DNA from: AC-38 sp033856025
GTDB taxonomy: Bacteria; Actinomycetota; Thermoleophilia; Solirubrobacterales; Solirubrobacteraceae
DNA length: 64,000 nt
Reading direction: 5' to 3'
Assembly: GCA_033856025.1 (NCBI GenBank)
Contig: JAWVFQ010000004.1
Location: forward strand, 1 to 64,000
Position 1 is the stretch's first letter; each line of letters starts with the position of its first letter. The position numbers and the translations under genes are program-made. The notes below the pieces were generated by a model that saw only the letters and a program-made list of their open reading frames with translations, was not told where the DNA came from and ran no database searches. Shown one piece after another: positions 7,828-16,621 of this stretch.

Positions 7828-8130
7828 ATGCAGCAGTACGTGATCTTGCGCCGAGGCGGCTGGCGCTCGCCGGCCGAGCTCGAAGCGGCGGCCGCGCGCT
7901 CCACGCGCGTGGGCGACGAGGAGATGTCCGACGACATCCGCTGGATCCGCAGTTACGTCCTCGAGGAAGACGGCAGCGCGGTCGGCACCGTGTGCATCTA
8001 CGAGGCGTCCAGCCCGGAGGCGATCCGCGAGCACGCTTCGCGCGCCGACCTTCCGGTCGACGAGATCGTCGCGATCGCCGACACGGTCGTGGTCCGGCCG
8101 GACCCGGCCGCGGCCCCGGCCGCGAGCTGA
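7828..8130 (+). CDS. DUF4242 family protein
   Basis: The ATG at 7828, with GGGAGG upstream, gives a 100-residue protein (MQQYVILRRGGW). Upstream in-frame codons show no family resemblance, so the longer frame is rejected. The pattern WIRSYVLEEDG..GTVCIYEA followed by IREHASRADLPVDEI is typical of DUF4242, a ferredoxin-like family that includes nickel-binding members in Streptomyces. The conserved His in IREHA is present. The role here is unknown. Confidence 0.8.
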   Translation: MQQYVILRRGGWRSPAELEAAAARSTRVGDEEMSDDIRWIRSYVLEEDGSAVGTVCIYEASSPEAIREHASRADLPVDEIVAIADTVVVRPDPAAAPAAS

Positions 8131-8186
8131 GCCCGACACACGCGAGGTCAGGCGCCGGGCGACGGGAGTCGCCCGGCGGTTGACGG

Positions 8187-9743
8187 CTAGACCAGCCCGT
8201 GCTGCATCGCGAACAGCGTCGCCACCGACCGGTTGGACGCGTCGATCTTGGCGTAGATGTGCTCGATGTGGGTGCTGACCGTCTTGGTCTGGATTCCCAG
8301 CTCCGCGGCGGCCTGGGCCGAGGTGTGGCCCCTGGCGATCAGACGCAGCACCTCCACCTCGCGTTCGGTCAGGCCGGCGGGCGCGCCGCGGCGCCGCTTC
8401 GGCTGGTGACCGGCCGCCCCCAGGACGGCCTCGGCCGCCTCCCCGTCCAGGCGGCCATCTCGCGCCTCGTCGCGTAGGTGCGTCGCCGCGACGCCGGGCG
8501 CCAGCGCGGGTCGATGCGGGCGTGCCTCAGACAGCGCCTGATAGACGCCGGCGGCGGCCAGCACGCGCGCCGGCACGGGAATCGCGGACCCCGTCAGCCC
8601 GCGGGCATAGCCGCTTCCGTCGAGGCGCTCCTGGCTCTGGGAGGCGATCTCGGCCACGTCGGCCAGGCTGCCGTGTCGCAGGATGCGGTCCGTGAGGTAG
8701 GGGTAGAGCTGCATCCGCTCCCGCTCGGAGACCGACAGGGTGCCCACCTTGTCCCAGATCGTGTTCGGGACCCCCGTGCGCCCGATGGAGTGCACGAGCG
8801 CCGCACGGCGCAGGGCCGTCACCTCGGGCTCCGCCAACCCGAGGCGCCACGCGGCGGCCTCGGCCAGCTCGGCCACCGCGCGCGAGTGGCCCGTGAACCA
8901 CGGCGACTTGAGGTCGGCGAAGTCGCCGAGCGCCTCCAGGGCGGAGTCGTAGGCCTCCCCCGTCAGCCGCGCCCGCGCGGGCTCGCCCGCCACCACGGCG
9001 TCCCAACAGTCCTCCTCCAGGCCATCGAGGACCTCGGGCAGGACGGGCAAGGCCGACGCGACGAGCGTCGGGTCCAGCGTGGCTCCGGCATGCCGCTGGA
9101 GCAGGTCGAGCACCGCGTCCACGCCGCCCAGCCGATGTCCGGCCTCGGTTCGCCAGGCCAGCCCGAGCATGCGCGCCGGGAGCGGGATCTCCTCTCCAGC
9201 CAGGTCCGGGGGAATGCCCTTGCCGTCCCACCGTGCGAACTTCTGCTCCAGGGCGTCACTGACGCTCTCGCCGAATCCGAGCCGGTCCGCGAAGCGGGCG
9301 GTGATCCGGCAATCCGCGACGAAGGTCTGCATCACGGCGCGCATGCCGGTGGCGACGAGCGTGGCGCCGGCGCGCACCCGCCGCGCGGGCCCGCCGTCGG
9401 ATCCCGCGCGCGAGAGGAGATAGCGCGGCATCGCGAGCTGGGACGGCCCGACGTCGTACATCCCGCGCCGAAACTCGATGTCGTCCCCGAAGAGCTCTCC
9501 CAACTCGGACGAGTCGGCAGTGCAGCCGACCATGGCCAGCAGAGTCACCCAGTAGATCGAATCGCAATCGGGCCCGTCGAGGTCCAGGCGTTCGGCCAGG
9601 CGGGTCGCGATCAGGCAGGAGCGCAGTCCGTGCTCCACCGGCTGGCCCAGTCCCAGGTCGGTGGCCAGGGACAGAGCCGCCACGACCTCCACCAGCCGTG
9701 GCGCGGTTTCTCCCGTCGACCGCGAAGGGGTCGCGCCTGTCAC
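8187..9743 (-). CDS. HD/HD-GYP-like regulator with C-terminal LuxR helix-turn-helix
   Basis: This 518-residue cytosolic protein has an N-terminal helical region with a GYP-like RWDGKGIPPDL near residue 171. A second HD-GYP-like region lies at about 280-420 (TGHSRAVAELAE, ALVHSIGRTGVPN, ERLDGSGYARGL). The C-terminus (455-518) is a classical LuxR DNA-binding domain (LTEREVEVLRLIARGHTSAQ). In active HD-GYP proteins the HD dyad binds metals to cleave cyclic di-GMP. Here the second dyad reads HS, so catalysis is doubtful and ligand sensing is more likely. It probably regulates transcription in response to a nucleotide or small ligand. Confidence 0.75.
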   Translation of the reverse strand: MTGATPSRSTGETAPRLVEVVAALSLATDLGLGQPVEHGLRSCLIATRLAERLDLDGPDCDSIYWVTLLAMVGCTADSSELGELFGDDIEFRRGMYDVGPSQLAMPRYLLSRAGSDGGPARRVRAGATLVATGMRAVMQTFVADCRITARFADRLGFGESVSDALEQKFARWDGKGIPPDLAGEEIPLPARMLGLAWRTEAGHRLGGVDAVLDLLQRHAGATLDPTLVASALPVLPEVLDGLEEDCWDAVVAGEPARARLTGEAYDSALEALGDFADLKSPWFTGHSRAVAELAEAAAWRLGLAEPEVTALRRAALVHSIGRTGVPNTIWDKVGTLSVSERERMQLYPYLTDRILRHGSLADVAEIASQSQERLDGSGYARGLTGSAIPVPARVLAAAGVYQALSEARPHRPALAPGVAATHLRDEARDGRLDGEAAEAVLGAAGHQPKRRRGAPAGLTEREVEVLRLIARGHTSAQAAAELGIQTKTVSTHIEHIYAKIDASNRSVATLFAMQHGLV

Positions 9744-9764
9744 ATCGCCGAACCTACCAGCGGG

Positions 9765-9878
9765 CTACAGGACGCCGACCAGCCTCAGTGCCTCGACCCA
9801 TGTAGCCGTGCAGAACAGCACGGCCACGGGCCAGAACCACCAGATCTTTCGCGCGGGCTCCCTACCAGGCGCCGCCAC
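9765..9878 (-). CDS. Possible 37-residue single-span membrane microprotein
   Basis: In the gap between two larger genes, a GTG at 9878 opens 37 codons: a basic N-terminus (GREPARK), a hydrophobic helix rich in Trp and Val (IWWFWPVAVLFCTATW) and a short tail ending VGVL. Positive charge before the helix predicts an N-in topology. Ribosome-site support is weak and there is no homology evidence. The Trp-rich membrane segment is unlike the random translations around it. Treat as a candidate. Confidence 0.4.
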   Translation of the reverse strand: MAAPGREPARKIWWFWPVAVLFCTATWVEALRLVGVL

Positions 9879-9952
9879 TAAAGCTCATCATCTCTAGACG
9901 CACTGCGCCGACCATACCCCGGAACTGGGTGCGAGACGCCGCCTGGGCGCCC

Positions 9953-12118
9953 TCAGCCGGCCAGGGCGAACGAGCGGAAGGTGTCGATCAGGGTGCGCTG
10001 GTCGGAGCCGTAGACGACCCCGACGCGCGCGGCGCCGTCGGTGTCCACGCCCGAGCCCGCGATGACAAAGCCGCCGGGATAGGGATACAGGCGCACGAAT
10101 TCGCCACTAAGCGCGATGAACGCCTCCTCCGAGACGTCGCGGCCCGGGCCCAGGCGCCCCGGGAACAGCGACGCGAACCGGTGCACGACGTCGTCGATCA
10201 GGGCACGCGAGCGCGCGAAGGCCCCGGGCCCTCCGGTCGCCCGAATCCGGTCGTCGATGCCGAAGGCGTAGAGCCCGCTGCGGCCGTCCGGGCTCACCCG
10301 CCCGTTCAGCAGCCCCGGAAGCGCGCGGCGCGACGGGCGCCAGCCGGGGGGCACGCACGCCGCCAGGCCGACCTCGTGGTCGGCGAACGCCTGCAGCGGA
10401 CGGTGCACGGTCCGCGCCCGCGAAACGCCGAGAAGCCGCCCGTTCGCGTAGACCTCGGCCCGGTAGTCGCCCGGCGGCAGGCAGGTGGCGGGGGCGGTGG
10501 CCCCGACATAGACGGAACGCACGAAGTACCCGCCGCCGGCGCGGTCGTCGAAGCAGTTTCCGTACTCCGCCGGGTTGGTGTCGTCGCAATTCGCGTAGGC
10601 GTATTGCGACACCTCGGGCAGCACGTACCACCCCAGCCCGCCGGGGTCACGGTGGTACCAGAAGATCGCCAGGGTGTCCTTGTCGTCGCGGAACACGTCG
10701 CCGCCGTAGAACGCGAGCTCGAAGTAGCCCGGCAGGACCACGCTCTCCAGCCGCGGGGTGCGCACGGCCCGCCGGCCGGGGACGGGCCGGCCGTCCTGCG
10801 CGCGCTCCACGAGCACCCGCTTTGCCTCGGCGATGTCGCGGTCACGCCCGAGCCCGAGCTTGGAAGTCGCCAGGATCTCCAGGTCGGTCAGCGCCCCCGC
10901 CGTGACCTGCAGGGCGATCCCGGTGCGCGCGGCGACGACGGAGGCGCGGCGATAGGTCGTGAGCGCCTCGGCCCGATGGCCCTGGGCCAGGAGCGCGAGC
11001 GCGACGTTGGTCAGTGGGATCGCGTCATGCGGCGCGGCCGCCGCGGCGACACGGGACGTGCGCAGGCTGCGACCCAGCAGGGCCCGGTCGCCGCTGCGCG
11101 CCGCGACCACCAACTGGTTGAACCCGATCTCGAGGTAGAGGCCCGGGTCCTGAGAGCCAAGGGCACGCGCCCGCTCGAGGTCGGCCAGCTCGCGGCGCAT
11201 GGCCGAGAGGGGCGCCAGGCTGCGCGCGCTGGCGAGCTTCTGGGGGGACGCGGCCTCGAACTCGGCGCCCGCGCGCGTGAGATAGGCCTTGGCGAAGTCG
11301 GGCCGCAGCTGGATCGCCCGGGTGAGCTGGCGCACCGCGGTCGGCGCGTCGTCGATGGCGTAGGAGAACGACCCCGCCGCGAAGGCGCGCGCGGCCTCGG
11401 GCGAGGCTCGGTGCGGCGCGTTCAGCGCCGTGTCGAGCGCCCACAGCCCGGCCGACGCGGCGAGCAGTCCCGCGACGCCCACCAGGAACCCGCGCATCGA
11501 GCGCGCCGGCGCGGAGAGCGAGAACCCGAACAGGTAGATGGCCACGGCGAGCATCGTGAGCATCACGGTGTAGTTCGTGGCCTTGGCTCCCCAGGCCGCT
11601 CCCTCGGAGTCGCGCGCGTCGCGATCCGCGGCGCGTCGCGCCGTGGCCGACTCGATGCGCGCGAAGTAGCGCGCCGGGAAGTTGGCGTCGCGCTCCGGCC
11701 CGTCGCGGCCCAGCCGCGCGAGGGCGGGGACCCCCGGCTCGGCGAGCGCCGCGGACCCGCGCTCCGTGCGCTGCGCCGCGCTGGTCCAGCGGCGCTCCTC
11801 CAGGAGCAGCGCGCTGCGGTCCGGGCTCAGGCCGAACATCCGCTGCTGGAGAGCGTTGGCGGCGCGGCGTCGCTGCTCCTGCGCCAGCCGGAAGCGGTCG
11901 TACTGGACCTGCGCCGCATCGCCCTCCCGGCTGGAGCCGGCGAAGTTCTGGATCGCCAGGCGCCGGGAGTCGGTGCCGGCATCGCCGCCGTGACCGCTCG
12001 CGGTCGCCTGGGCGTAGCCGATCAGCGCCGCCAGCAGCGTGGTCGCGATCGTCACGACCGCGACCACGCGGGCGAACCGGTCGTGGCGCGGCTTGGGCGC
12101 CTTGACCGGGGCGGTCAC
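9953..12118 (-). CDS. Membrane-anchored TPR protein of unknown function
   Basis: Starting at the GTG that overlaps the upstream stop (GTGA), the protein has 721 residues. It has a membrane span at about 17-37, a charged helical region of some 140 residues, two spans near 182-202 and 209-228, then TPR-like helices (AVRQLTRAIQLRPDFAKAYL) to about 400. The last 280 residues form a domain I do not recognise, with cysteine pairs (NCDDTNPAEYGNC, ATCLPPGDYR). Three spans would place TPR and C-terminal domains outside the cell, and the cysteines fit that. It is translationally coupled to the membrane gene upstream. Confidence 0.65.
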   Translation of the reverse strand: MTAPVKAPKPRHDRFARVVAVVTIATTLLAALIGYAQATASGHGGDAGTDSRRLAIQNFAGSSREGDAAQVQYDRFRLAQEQRRRAANALQQRMFGLSPDRSALLLEERRWTSAAQRTERGSAALAEPGVPALARLGRDGPERDANFPARYFARIESATARRAADRDARDSEGAAWGAKATNYTVMLTMLAVAIYLFGFSLSAPARSMRGFLVGVAGLLAASAGLWALDTALNAPHRASPEAARAFAAGSFSYAIDDAPTAVRQLTRAIQLRPDFAKAYLTRAGAEFEAASPQKLASARSLAPLSAMRRELADLERARALGSQDPGLYLEIGFNQLVVAARSGDRALLGRSLRTSRVAAAAAPHDAIPLTNVALALLAQGHRAEALTTYRRASVVAARTGIALQVTAGALTDLEILATSKLGLGRDRDIAEAKRVLVERAQDGRPVPGRRAVRTPRLESVVLPGYFELAFYGGDVFRDDKDTLAIFWYHRDPGGLGWYVLPEVSQYAYANCDDTNPAEYGNCFDDRAGGGYFVRSVYVGATAPATCLPPGDYRAEVYANGRLLGVSRARTVHRPLQAFADHEVGLAACVPPGWRPSRRALPGLLNGRVSPDGRSGLYAFGIDDRIRATGGPGAFARSRALIDDVVHRFASLFPGRLGPGRDVSEEAFIALSGEFVRLYPYPGGFVIAGSGVDTDGAARVGVVYGSDQRTLIDTFRSFALAG

Positions 12119-12810
12119 GCGAGCACGAACAGCGCGAGGGCGAAGAGACCGACGGCCACGCCGGACGACGCGAACAGCCGCCACACCGAGGTGCGGGCCA
12201 GCTGGGCCAGCGTGAGGAAGAACAGAGCGGCCACGAACAGCGTGGAGGCCACGGTGAGCCGCCGGGCCCGCGAATCCGTCACGTCGGCCAGGCTGGACTG
12301 CTCGCGCGGACGCACCCGCGCGTCGGTCTCGGCCAGGGCGTCGCGCACGTTCGCCTGGTCGAGCTCATAGCCTCCGTGCCCGTCGTCCACCGGTGTGGCG
12401 ATCTGGAAGAAGTAGTACTCGGTCTTGGCCAGCGAGCGCTCACCCTGGGCCTGAGCGGCGAGATCCAGCCGCCGGGCCGCGGTGGTCCCCGGCCGCCGCA
12501 GCGCCGCCTCGAACGCGTCGGCGGAGTCCAGGTGCTCGGAGTATGTCGCCAGCAGCCGCCGGTCGGACGCCAGCTCCGCGCGGACCTTGGCCCGGTCCTG
12601 CTGCTGCTCGATCAGGTCCGACAGGGCCTGACCGTCGAGCCCGCCCGCGTCGCCGCTGGTCTTGGACGCCTGCCACGCCACGACCGCGCCGAAGACCGAC
12701 ACCGCGGCGATCCCCAGGGCCACCCCGCGCCGGAAGTCCTCCCGGAACCACCCCCACAGCGCCGCCCGGCGCGAGCGCGGAGCGGCCGGAGCGCGCGGCT
12801 CTGAGGGCAC
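12115..12810 (-). CDS. Three-span membrane protein coupled to the TPR gene
   Basis: The 231-residue product has a basic, Pro/Ala-rich N-terminus, one span near residues 33-48 (GIAAVSVFGAVVAWQA), an external helical region of about 120 residues with LIEQQQDRAKVRAELASDR, and two spans at the C-terminus. The layout of one span, a helical region and two spans repeats that of the N-terminal third of the downstream TPR protein, suggesting paired or paralogous subunits. The four-base overlap implies co-translation. I do not recognise the family. Confidence 0.65.
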   Translation of the reverse strand: MPSEPRAPAAPRSRRAALWGWFREDFRRGVALGIAAVSVFGAVVAWQASKTSGDAGGLDGQALSDLIEQQQDRAKVRAELASDRRLLATYSEHLDSADAFEAALRRPGTTAARRLDLAAQAQGERSLAKTEYYFFQIATPVDDGHGGYELDQANVRDALAETDARVRPREQSSLADVTDSRARRLTVASTLFVAALFFLTLAQLARTSVWRLFASSGVAVGLFALALFVLA

Positions 12811-12958
12811 GCGGCACTCTCTCCGAACCGCGTGGTTAAAGCAACCCGGGCGAGCCGAGGCCCGCCCGAGTGCTGGGGGTTAGTGCGTCTAGGCCCCCAC
12901 CCGCGTGTCGGCAGGGATTTGGGGCGCCTTGAGCCGTGTGTGGCACCCTGCGCCGGTC

Positions 12959-13792
12959 GTGCCCCGCAAACCCGTGCAAACCTCGGCATTCGCACCCATC
13001 GCGGCCGCGATCGTGCTCGCCCTGGCGGGCTGCGGGAAGTCCGGTGACCCCTTCGCCGGGTTCACGACGACGCCGGCCAGCGTGCCACAGCCGCCGCCGG
13101 AGCTCTCCCCCACCCTTCCGGCGCCCCCGGCACCGCCCCCGCGCGCGAAGCGCCGGCCGCGCAAGCCCACCCCCCGCGCCAAGACCTCCCCCGACCCGTT
13201 GCCGCCCCAGGGCCCCGTCCCCCCGGCCCCGGACGCCGGCGACCAGACGCTGCCCGGCGACTGCTGCTCGGAGCCGCGGCGAGGCCGCCAGATCGACGCC
13301 ATCGTCCTGCACTCCACCGAGACGCCGGACCGTCCGGGCTTCGCCGAGCTGGCCAAGCTCGCGCGCTACTTCGTCCATGCCCGCAAGTCGTCCCACGTGG
13401 CCACCGACGGCGAGGGCTACTCCAGCCGGATGGTGGCCGACGGCCGGATCGCCTACCACGCCACCTACTGGAACGTCAGCACGCTCGGGATCGAGCAGGT
13501 GGGCTACGCGGCCTTCGGCGACGAGGCCTGGCTGGCCCGGCCGGTGCAGCTGGAGGCCACGGCGCGCTGGGTGGCCCACTGGGCGGCCATGTACCGCATC
13601 CCCATCCGCCGCTGCGAGGTCACGGGGCTGCGCTACAACCGCAACCGGCGCGTGGTGGCGGGCGAGATCGTGCGCCGTGGCATCTGCACCCACGGCCAGG
13701 TGGACCCGCGCAACCGCAGCGACCCGGGCGCGGGCTACCCGTTCGACGCGGTGCTCGCCCGCGCGCGGGCCATCGTGGCGGCGGCCGGCTAG
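12959..13792 (+). CDS. Lipoprotein N-acetylmuramoyl-L-alanine amidase (Amidase_2)
   Basis: The GTG at 12959 gives a clean lipoprotein signal (basic start, hydrophobic core, lipobox LALAGC); an in-frame GTG at 12905 would add 18 residues. After a Pro/Arg-rich linker comes an Amidase_2 domain: IVLHSTETPDRPG, SSHVATDGEGY, IAYHATYWN and the final CTHGQVDPRNRSDPG. These hold the zinc-binding histidines and catalytic residues that cleave the amide between muramic acid and L-Ala. It is probably tethered outside the membrane to remodel peptidoglycan. Its TAG shares a CTAG with the convergent cyclase gene. Confidence 0.85.
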   Translation: MPRKPVQTSAFAPIAAAIVLALAGCGKSGDPFAGFTTTPASVPQPPPELSPTLPAPPAPPPRAKRRPRKPTPRAKTSPDPLPPQGPVPPAPDAGDQTLPGDCCSEPRRGRQIDAIVLHSTETPDRPGFAELAKLARYFVHARKSSHVATDGEGYSSRMVADGRIAYHATYWNVSTLGIEQVGYAAFGDEAWLARPVQLEATARWVAHWAAMYRIPIRRCEVTGLRYNRNRRVVAGEIVRRGICTHGQVDPRNRSDPGAGYPFDAVLARARAIVAAAG

Positions 13793-14868
13793 ACCAGCGC
13801 GGCGCCGGACGCCAGGCCGGACACGATGGGCACGGGCTCGGAGCCGGCCGCGCACACAACGCGATTGCGGCCCTCGCCCTTGGCGCGATAGAGCGCCGCG
13901 TCGGCGGCGGCGAACAGCGAGTCGTACTCCACCGCATCCCCGCGGGCGGCGGCGACGCCGGCCGACAGGGTGGTGGACAGCCCGCCGGGACGCGCGCTCG
14001 CGACGGCCGCGCGCAGGCGCTCGGCCACCGCCTCGCCCTCGGCCACGTGGACCCCCGGCAGGAGGACCAGGAACTCCTCGCCCCCCAGCCGGTACATCAG
14101 CTCGAACGAGCGCAGCACCTTGCGCATGGCGTAGGCGACGTCGCGCAGGACCGCGTCCCCCGCCTCGTGCCCGTGCTCGTCGTTGATCGCCTTGAAGTGG
14201 TCGAGGTCCAGCGCGATGGCGCAGACCGGCGCGTCCTGGAGGCGCGCCTGTGCGGCGAGCTCGGCGAAGCGCACGCGCAGCGCCTTGCGGTTCAGCAGGC
14301 CGGTCAGCGGGTCCAGCACGGCCTCGCTGCGGTGCTGGAGCTCGGCCCCGCGCAGCGCACCGGTGATCGCGGCCACGTTGCCCAGCAGCGCCAGCGTCGC
14401 CACGGCGAGGGCCGGATGGTCGACGAAGCCCCGCGGGTCGACCAGGACGACCATCGCCGCCACCAGTCCGGCCCCGATCGCCGTGCCCGCGGCGACCACC
14501 CGACCGCGGAAGCGCGCCGACATCAAGCCGATGGGGATCACCAGCCAGGGCAGCAGCGGGCTCAGCGGACCGCCGGTGCCCGCGGCGGCCGCCGCGAGGA
14601 TCAGCTCGGTGACCAGCAGGCCCCGCGCGACGACCCACTCCGGCCGTGCGACACGGGCCATGCGGCGGTCCAGCGTCAGCAGGTTCAGGCAGGACAGGGC
14701 GAACAGGCCCAGGAGCCACCATCCGAGCATCGGCGCCAGCCCGACGAGCGCCACGCCGATGACCGCCGAGCCGGCCAGCCGGGCCCGGCGCACGCGGTCG
14801 CTGGTGTCGAGCACCCGCTGCCTGTCGTTCTCCGTGGGGCATAGCCACGACCCCTGTCGCGCCTCCAT
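13789..14868 (-). CDS. Membrane-bound diguanylate cyclase (GGDEF)
   Basis: The 359-residue protein has about six hydrophobic helices in residues 30-170 and a C-terminal GGDEF domain at about 185-345. The signature is GGEEF (262-266), preceded by DLDHFKAIND. Both are functional forms, so it should make cyclic di-GMP from two GTP. The inhibitory RxxD site is replaced by RSFE, so product feedback may be weak. It follows two deacetylase genes with a 32-bp gap and may share their transcript, linking cyclic di-GMP to envelope polysaccharide modification. Confidence 0.88.
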   Translation of the reverse strand: MEARQGSWLCPTENDRQRVLDTSDRVRRARLAGSAVIGVALVGLAPMLGWWLLGLFALSCLNLLTLDRRMARVARPEWVVARGLLVTELILAAAAAGTGGPLSPLLPWLVIPIGLMSARFRGRVVAAGTAIGAGLVAAMVVLVDPRGFVDHPALAVATLALLGNVAAITGALRGAELQHRSEAVLDPLTGLLNRKALRVRFAELAAQARLQDAPVCAIALDLDHFKAINDEHGHEAGDAVLRDVAYAMRKVLRSFELMYRLGGEEFLVLLPGVHVAEGEAVAERLRAAVASARPGGLSTTLSAGVAAARGDAVEYDSLFAAADAALYRAKGEGRNRVVCAAGSEPVPIVSGLASGAALV

Positions 14869-14900
14869 GCTCCCGTTTTCGGCCTCCGGGACCCGAAGCG

Positions 14901-15734
14901 TTAGCGATTGAAGTGCGCCGCCAGGCCCTCGACGCCGTCGCTGCCGTTGATGCGGATGCGCCGCATCTCGTACGGGGACTCGCCCGGGCTGGCCAGGCCG
15001 TCCAGCGTCGACGTCGCCCCGGCGTAGCCGGCGGCGCGCACGGCGGCGACCACGCGGGCGTCGAAGCGACCGGCCGGATAGCAGAAGAAGTTGACCGGGA
15101 CGCGGTAGGTCCGGCGCAACTCCGCGCGGGCGTCGGCGATCTCATGGCGCAGGCCCGCGTCGTCGACCGTCGTGAGGTCCGGATGGCTGTAGGTGTGCGC
15201 GTCGACCTCCCACCCGGCGCGGATCAGGGTGCGGACCGCGTCCGGCTTGAGGTCGAGCCGGGTCTGGTTGATCTGGAGGTTCAGGACCCCGGGCCACCCG
15301 TGGGCGCGCAGCACCGGCATCGCGTTGGTCAGGTGGGAGTGGTAGCCGTCGTCGAAGGAGACGACGATCGGCTTGGAGGGCAGCTTGGCGCCGTGGCGCC
15401 ACGCGTCCCACACCTGCTGCAGCGTGACCCCGTGGTAGCCGTGGCTCGCCAGCCAGTCCATCTGGGCGGCGAACTGGTCGCGCGAGACCCACAGCTCAGG
15501 CTCCGGCGTGCCGGGCGGCGGGGCGTTGAGGACGTGGTACATCAGGATCGGGACCGGCTCGTTCGCCGCCAGATGGGCGCCCGGCATGGGCCGCGCGGCG
15601 GCGGTCGTCGTGGCGGGGGCCCGCGCGGAGCCGGCGGGCGTCGTGGGCGAGGCGGACTTCGACGCGCCGCCGCAGCCCGACAGGCAGCCCGCGAGGACCA
15701 GGGCGACGGCCGGGATGGCCGAGAGCCGCCTCAC
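14901..15734 (-). CDS. Polysaccharide deacetylase lipoprotein, catalytic residues intact
   Basis: I chose the GTG at 15734 because it overlaps the upstream stop (GTGA) and opens a lipoprotein signal (VALVLAGCLSGC). The 277-residue protein has a Thr/Ala-rich linker, then a carbohydrate esterase 4 (NodB) domain: PILMYHV, VVSFDDGYHS with the catalytic base and metal Asp, VDAHTYSHPDL with the two metal histidines, and FFCYPAGRFD. It should remove N-acetyl groups from an extracellular glycan such as peptidoglycan or a biofilm polymer. The upstream paralogue lacks these ligands. Confidence 0.87.
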   Translation of the reverse strand: MRRLSAIPAVALVLAGCLSGCGGASKSASPTTPAGSARAPATTTAAARPMPGAHLAANEPVPILMYHVLNAPPPGTPEPELWVSRDQFAAQMDWLASHGYHGVTLQQVWDAWRHGAKLPSKPIVVSFDDGYHSHLTNAMPVLRAHGWPGVLNLQINQTRLDLKPDAVRTLIRAGWEVDAHTYSHPDLTTVDDAGLRHEIADARAELRRTYRVPVNFFCYPAGRFDARVVAAVRAAGYAGATSTLDGLASPGESPYEMRRIRINGSDGVEGLAAHFNR

Positions 15735-16621
15735 GCCACACCCGCGTCGGAGAGCTTCTGGCGCAGCCCGTCCGCCCCGTCCCCGTTGCGCACGGGGATC
15801 CGCTTGAGCTCGAACCGCGAGTCCTTGGGCGACGCCAGGCCCGGGTCGAGGGTGAACGCCCCCAGGAAGCCCGACGACTGCAGCGCGCTGGGAGCCGACG
15901 GGTCGAACTGCCCGTTGGGATAGGAGAAGAACTGCACGCGCCGGCCGAAGGTCCGCTGAAGCCCGCGGCGCGCGGACAGCACGTCGAGGTCGTCGCCCGC
16001 CGGCTGCGAGCCCAGCTCCCAGCCCGCCGCGATCAGACCCTGGACCTCGTTGGCCGGGAAGTCGGCCTGCGTCTGGTTGGGGTCGAGGAAGAGCACTCCG
16101 GGGAAGGCGTGCTGGCGCATCGTGGGCAGGGCGTTGGCGTAGACGGAGTGATAGCCGGTGTCGAACGAGATCACGACGGGTTTGGCGGGCAGCACGCCGT
16201 TCTCCTTCCACGCCGCCCAGAGCTGGCGCGCGGTGATGGCGTGGAACCCGCTGTCGGCCAGAAATGACATCTGCGCGGTGAACTCGGCCGGCGAGACCCA
16301 CACGGACGGGTCGGCGGTGTCCGAGCGCGGCTCGTTGATCACCGAGTAGGCCAGGACGGGGACCGACTCGTTGGCGTCGCGATGGGCGCCCGGCGCGTTG
16401 GCGGGGACGGCCGGCTCGGCCGGGTAGACCGGCGCCCGCCGCACCGGGCGGCGACCGGGGCGAGCGGTGGTCGAGGTGGTCGTCGCCGCGCGTGAGCCGG
16501 GCTTGGAGCTGTTGTCGCTGTTGAACGCCAGCGCGATGGCCAGGACGAACAGGGCGAACCCCGTGGCCAGGGCCGTGACGGCGACGGTCCGGGCGTGCCG
16601 GGACGGCGGGCGGTCGTTCAT
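15731..16621 (-). CDS. Polysaccharide-deacetylase-like protein, metal ligands lost
   Basis: The 296-residue paralogue has an N-terminal membrane anchor (residues 12-34) and the same NodB-like core (VPVLAYSVIN, QFFSYPNGQFD). Where the active enzyme has SFDDGYHS this one has SFDTGYHS, and where HTYSH should hold the metal it has SQPAGDD. Two or more metal ligands are therefore missing, and it is probably inactive as a deacetylase. It overlaps both neighbours by four bases (ATGA, GTGA), so it is made in step with its active partner. It may bind glycan or regulate the partner. Confidence 0.82.
   Translation of the reverse strand: MNDRPPSRHARTVAVTALATGFALFVLAIALAFNSDNSSKPGSRAATTTSTTARPGRRPVRRAPVYPAEPAVPANAPGAHRDANESVPVLAYSVINEPRSDTADPSVWVSPAEFTAQMSFLADSGFHAITARQLWAAWKENGVLPAKPVVISFDTGYHSVYANALPTMRQHAFPGVLFLDPNQTQADFPANEVQGLIAAGWELGSQPAGDDLDVLSARRGLQRTFGRRVQFFSYPNGQFDPSAPSALQSSGFLGAFTLDPGLASPKDSRFELKRIPVRNGDGADGLRQKLSDAGVA

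Noticed and set aside
9929..12370. 813-codon plus-strand open frame
   Set aside because: High GC keeps this antisense frame open, but the minus-strand pair has membrane spans, TPR units and a coupled start.
12847..12898. GC-rich hairpins as a terminator
   Set aside because: They lie between divergent genes, where no transcript ends, so they are more likely incidental or promoter-linked.
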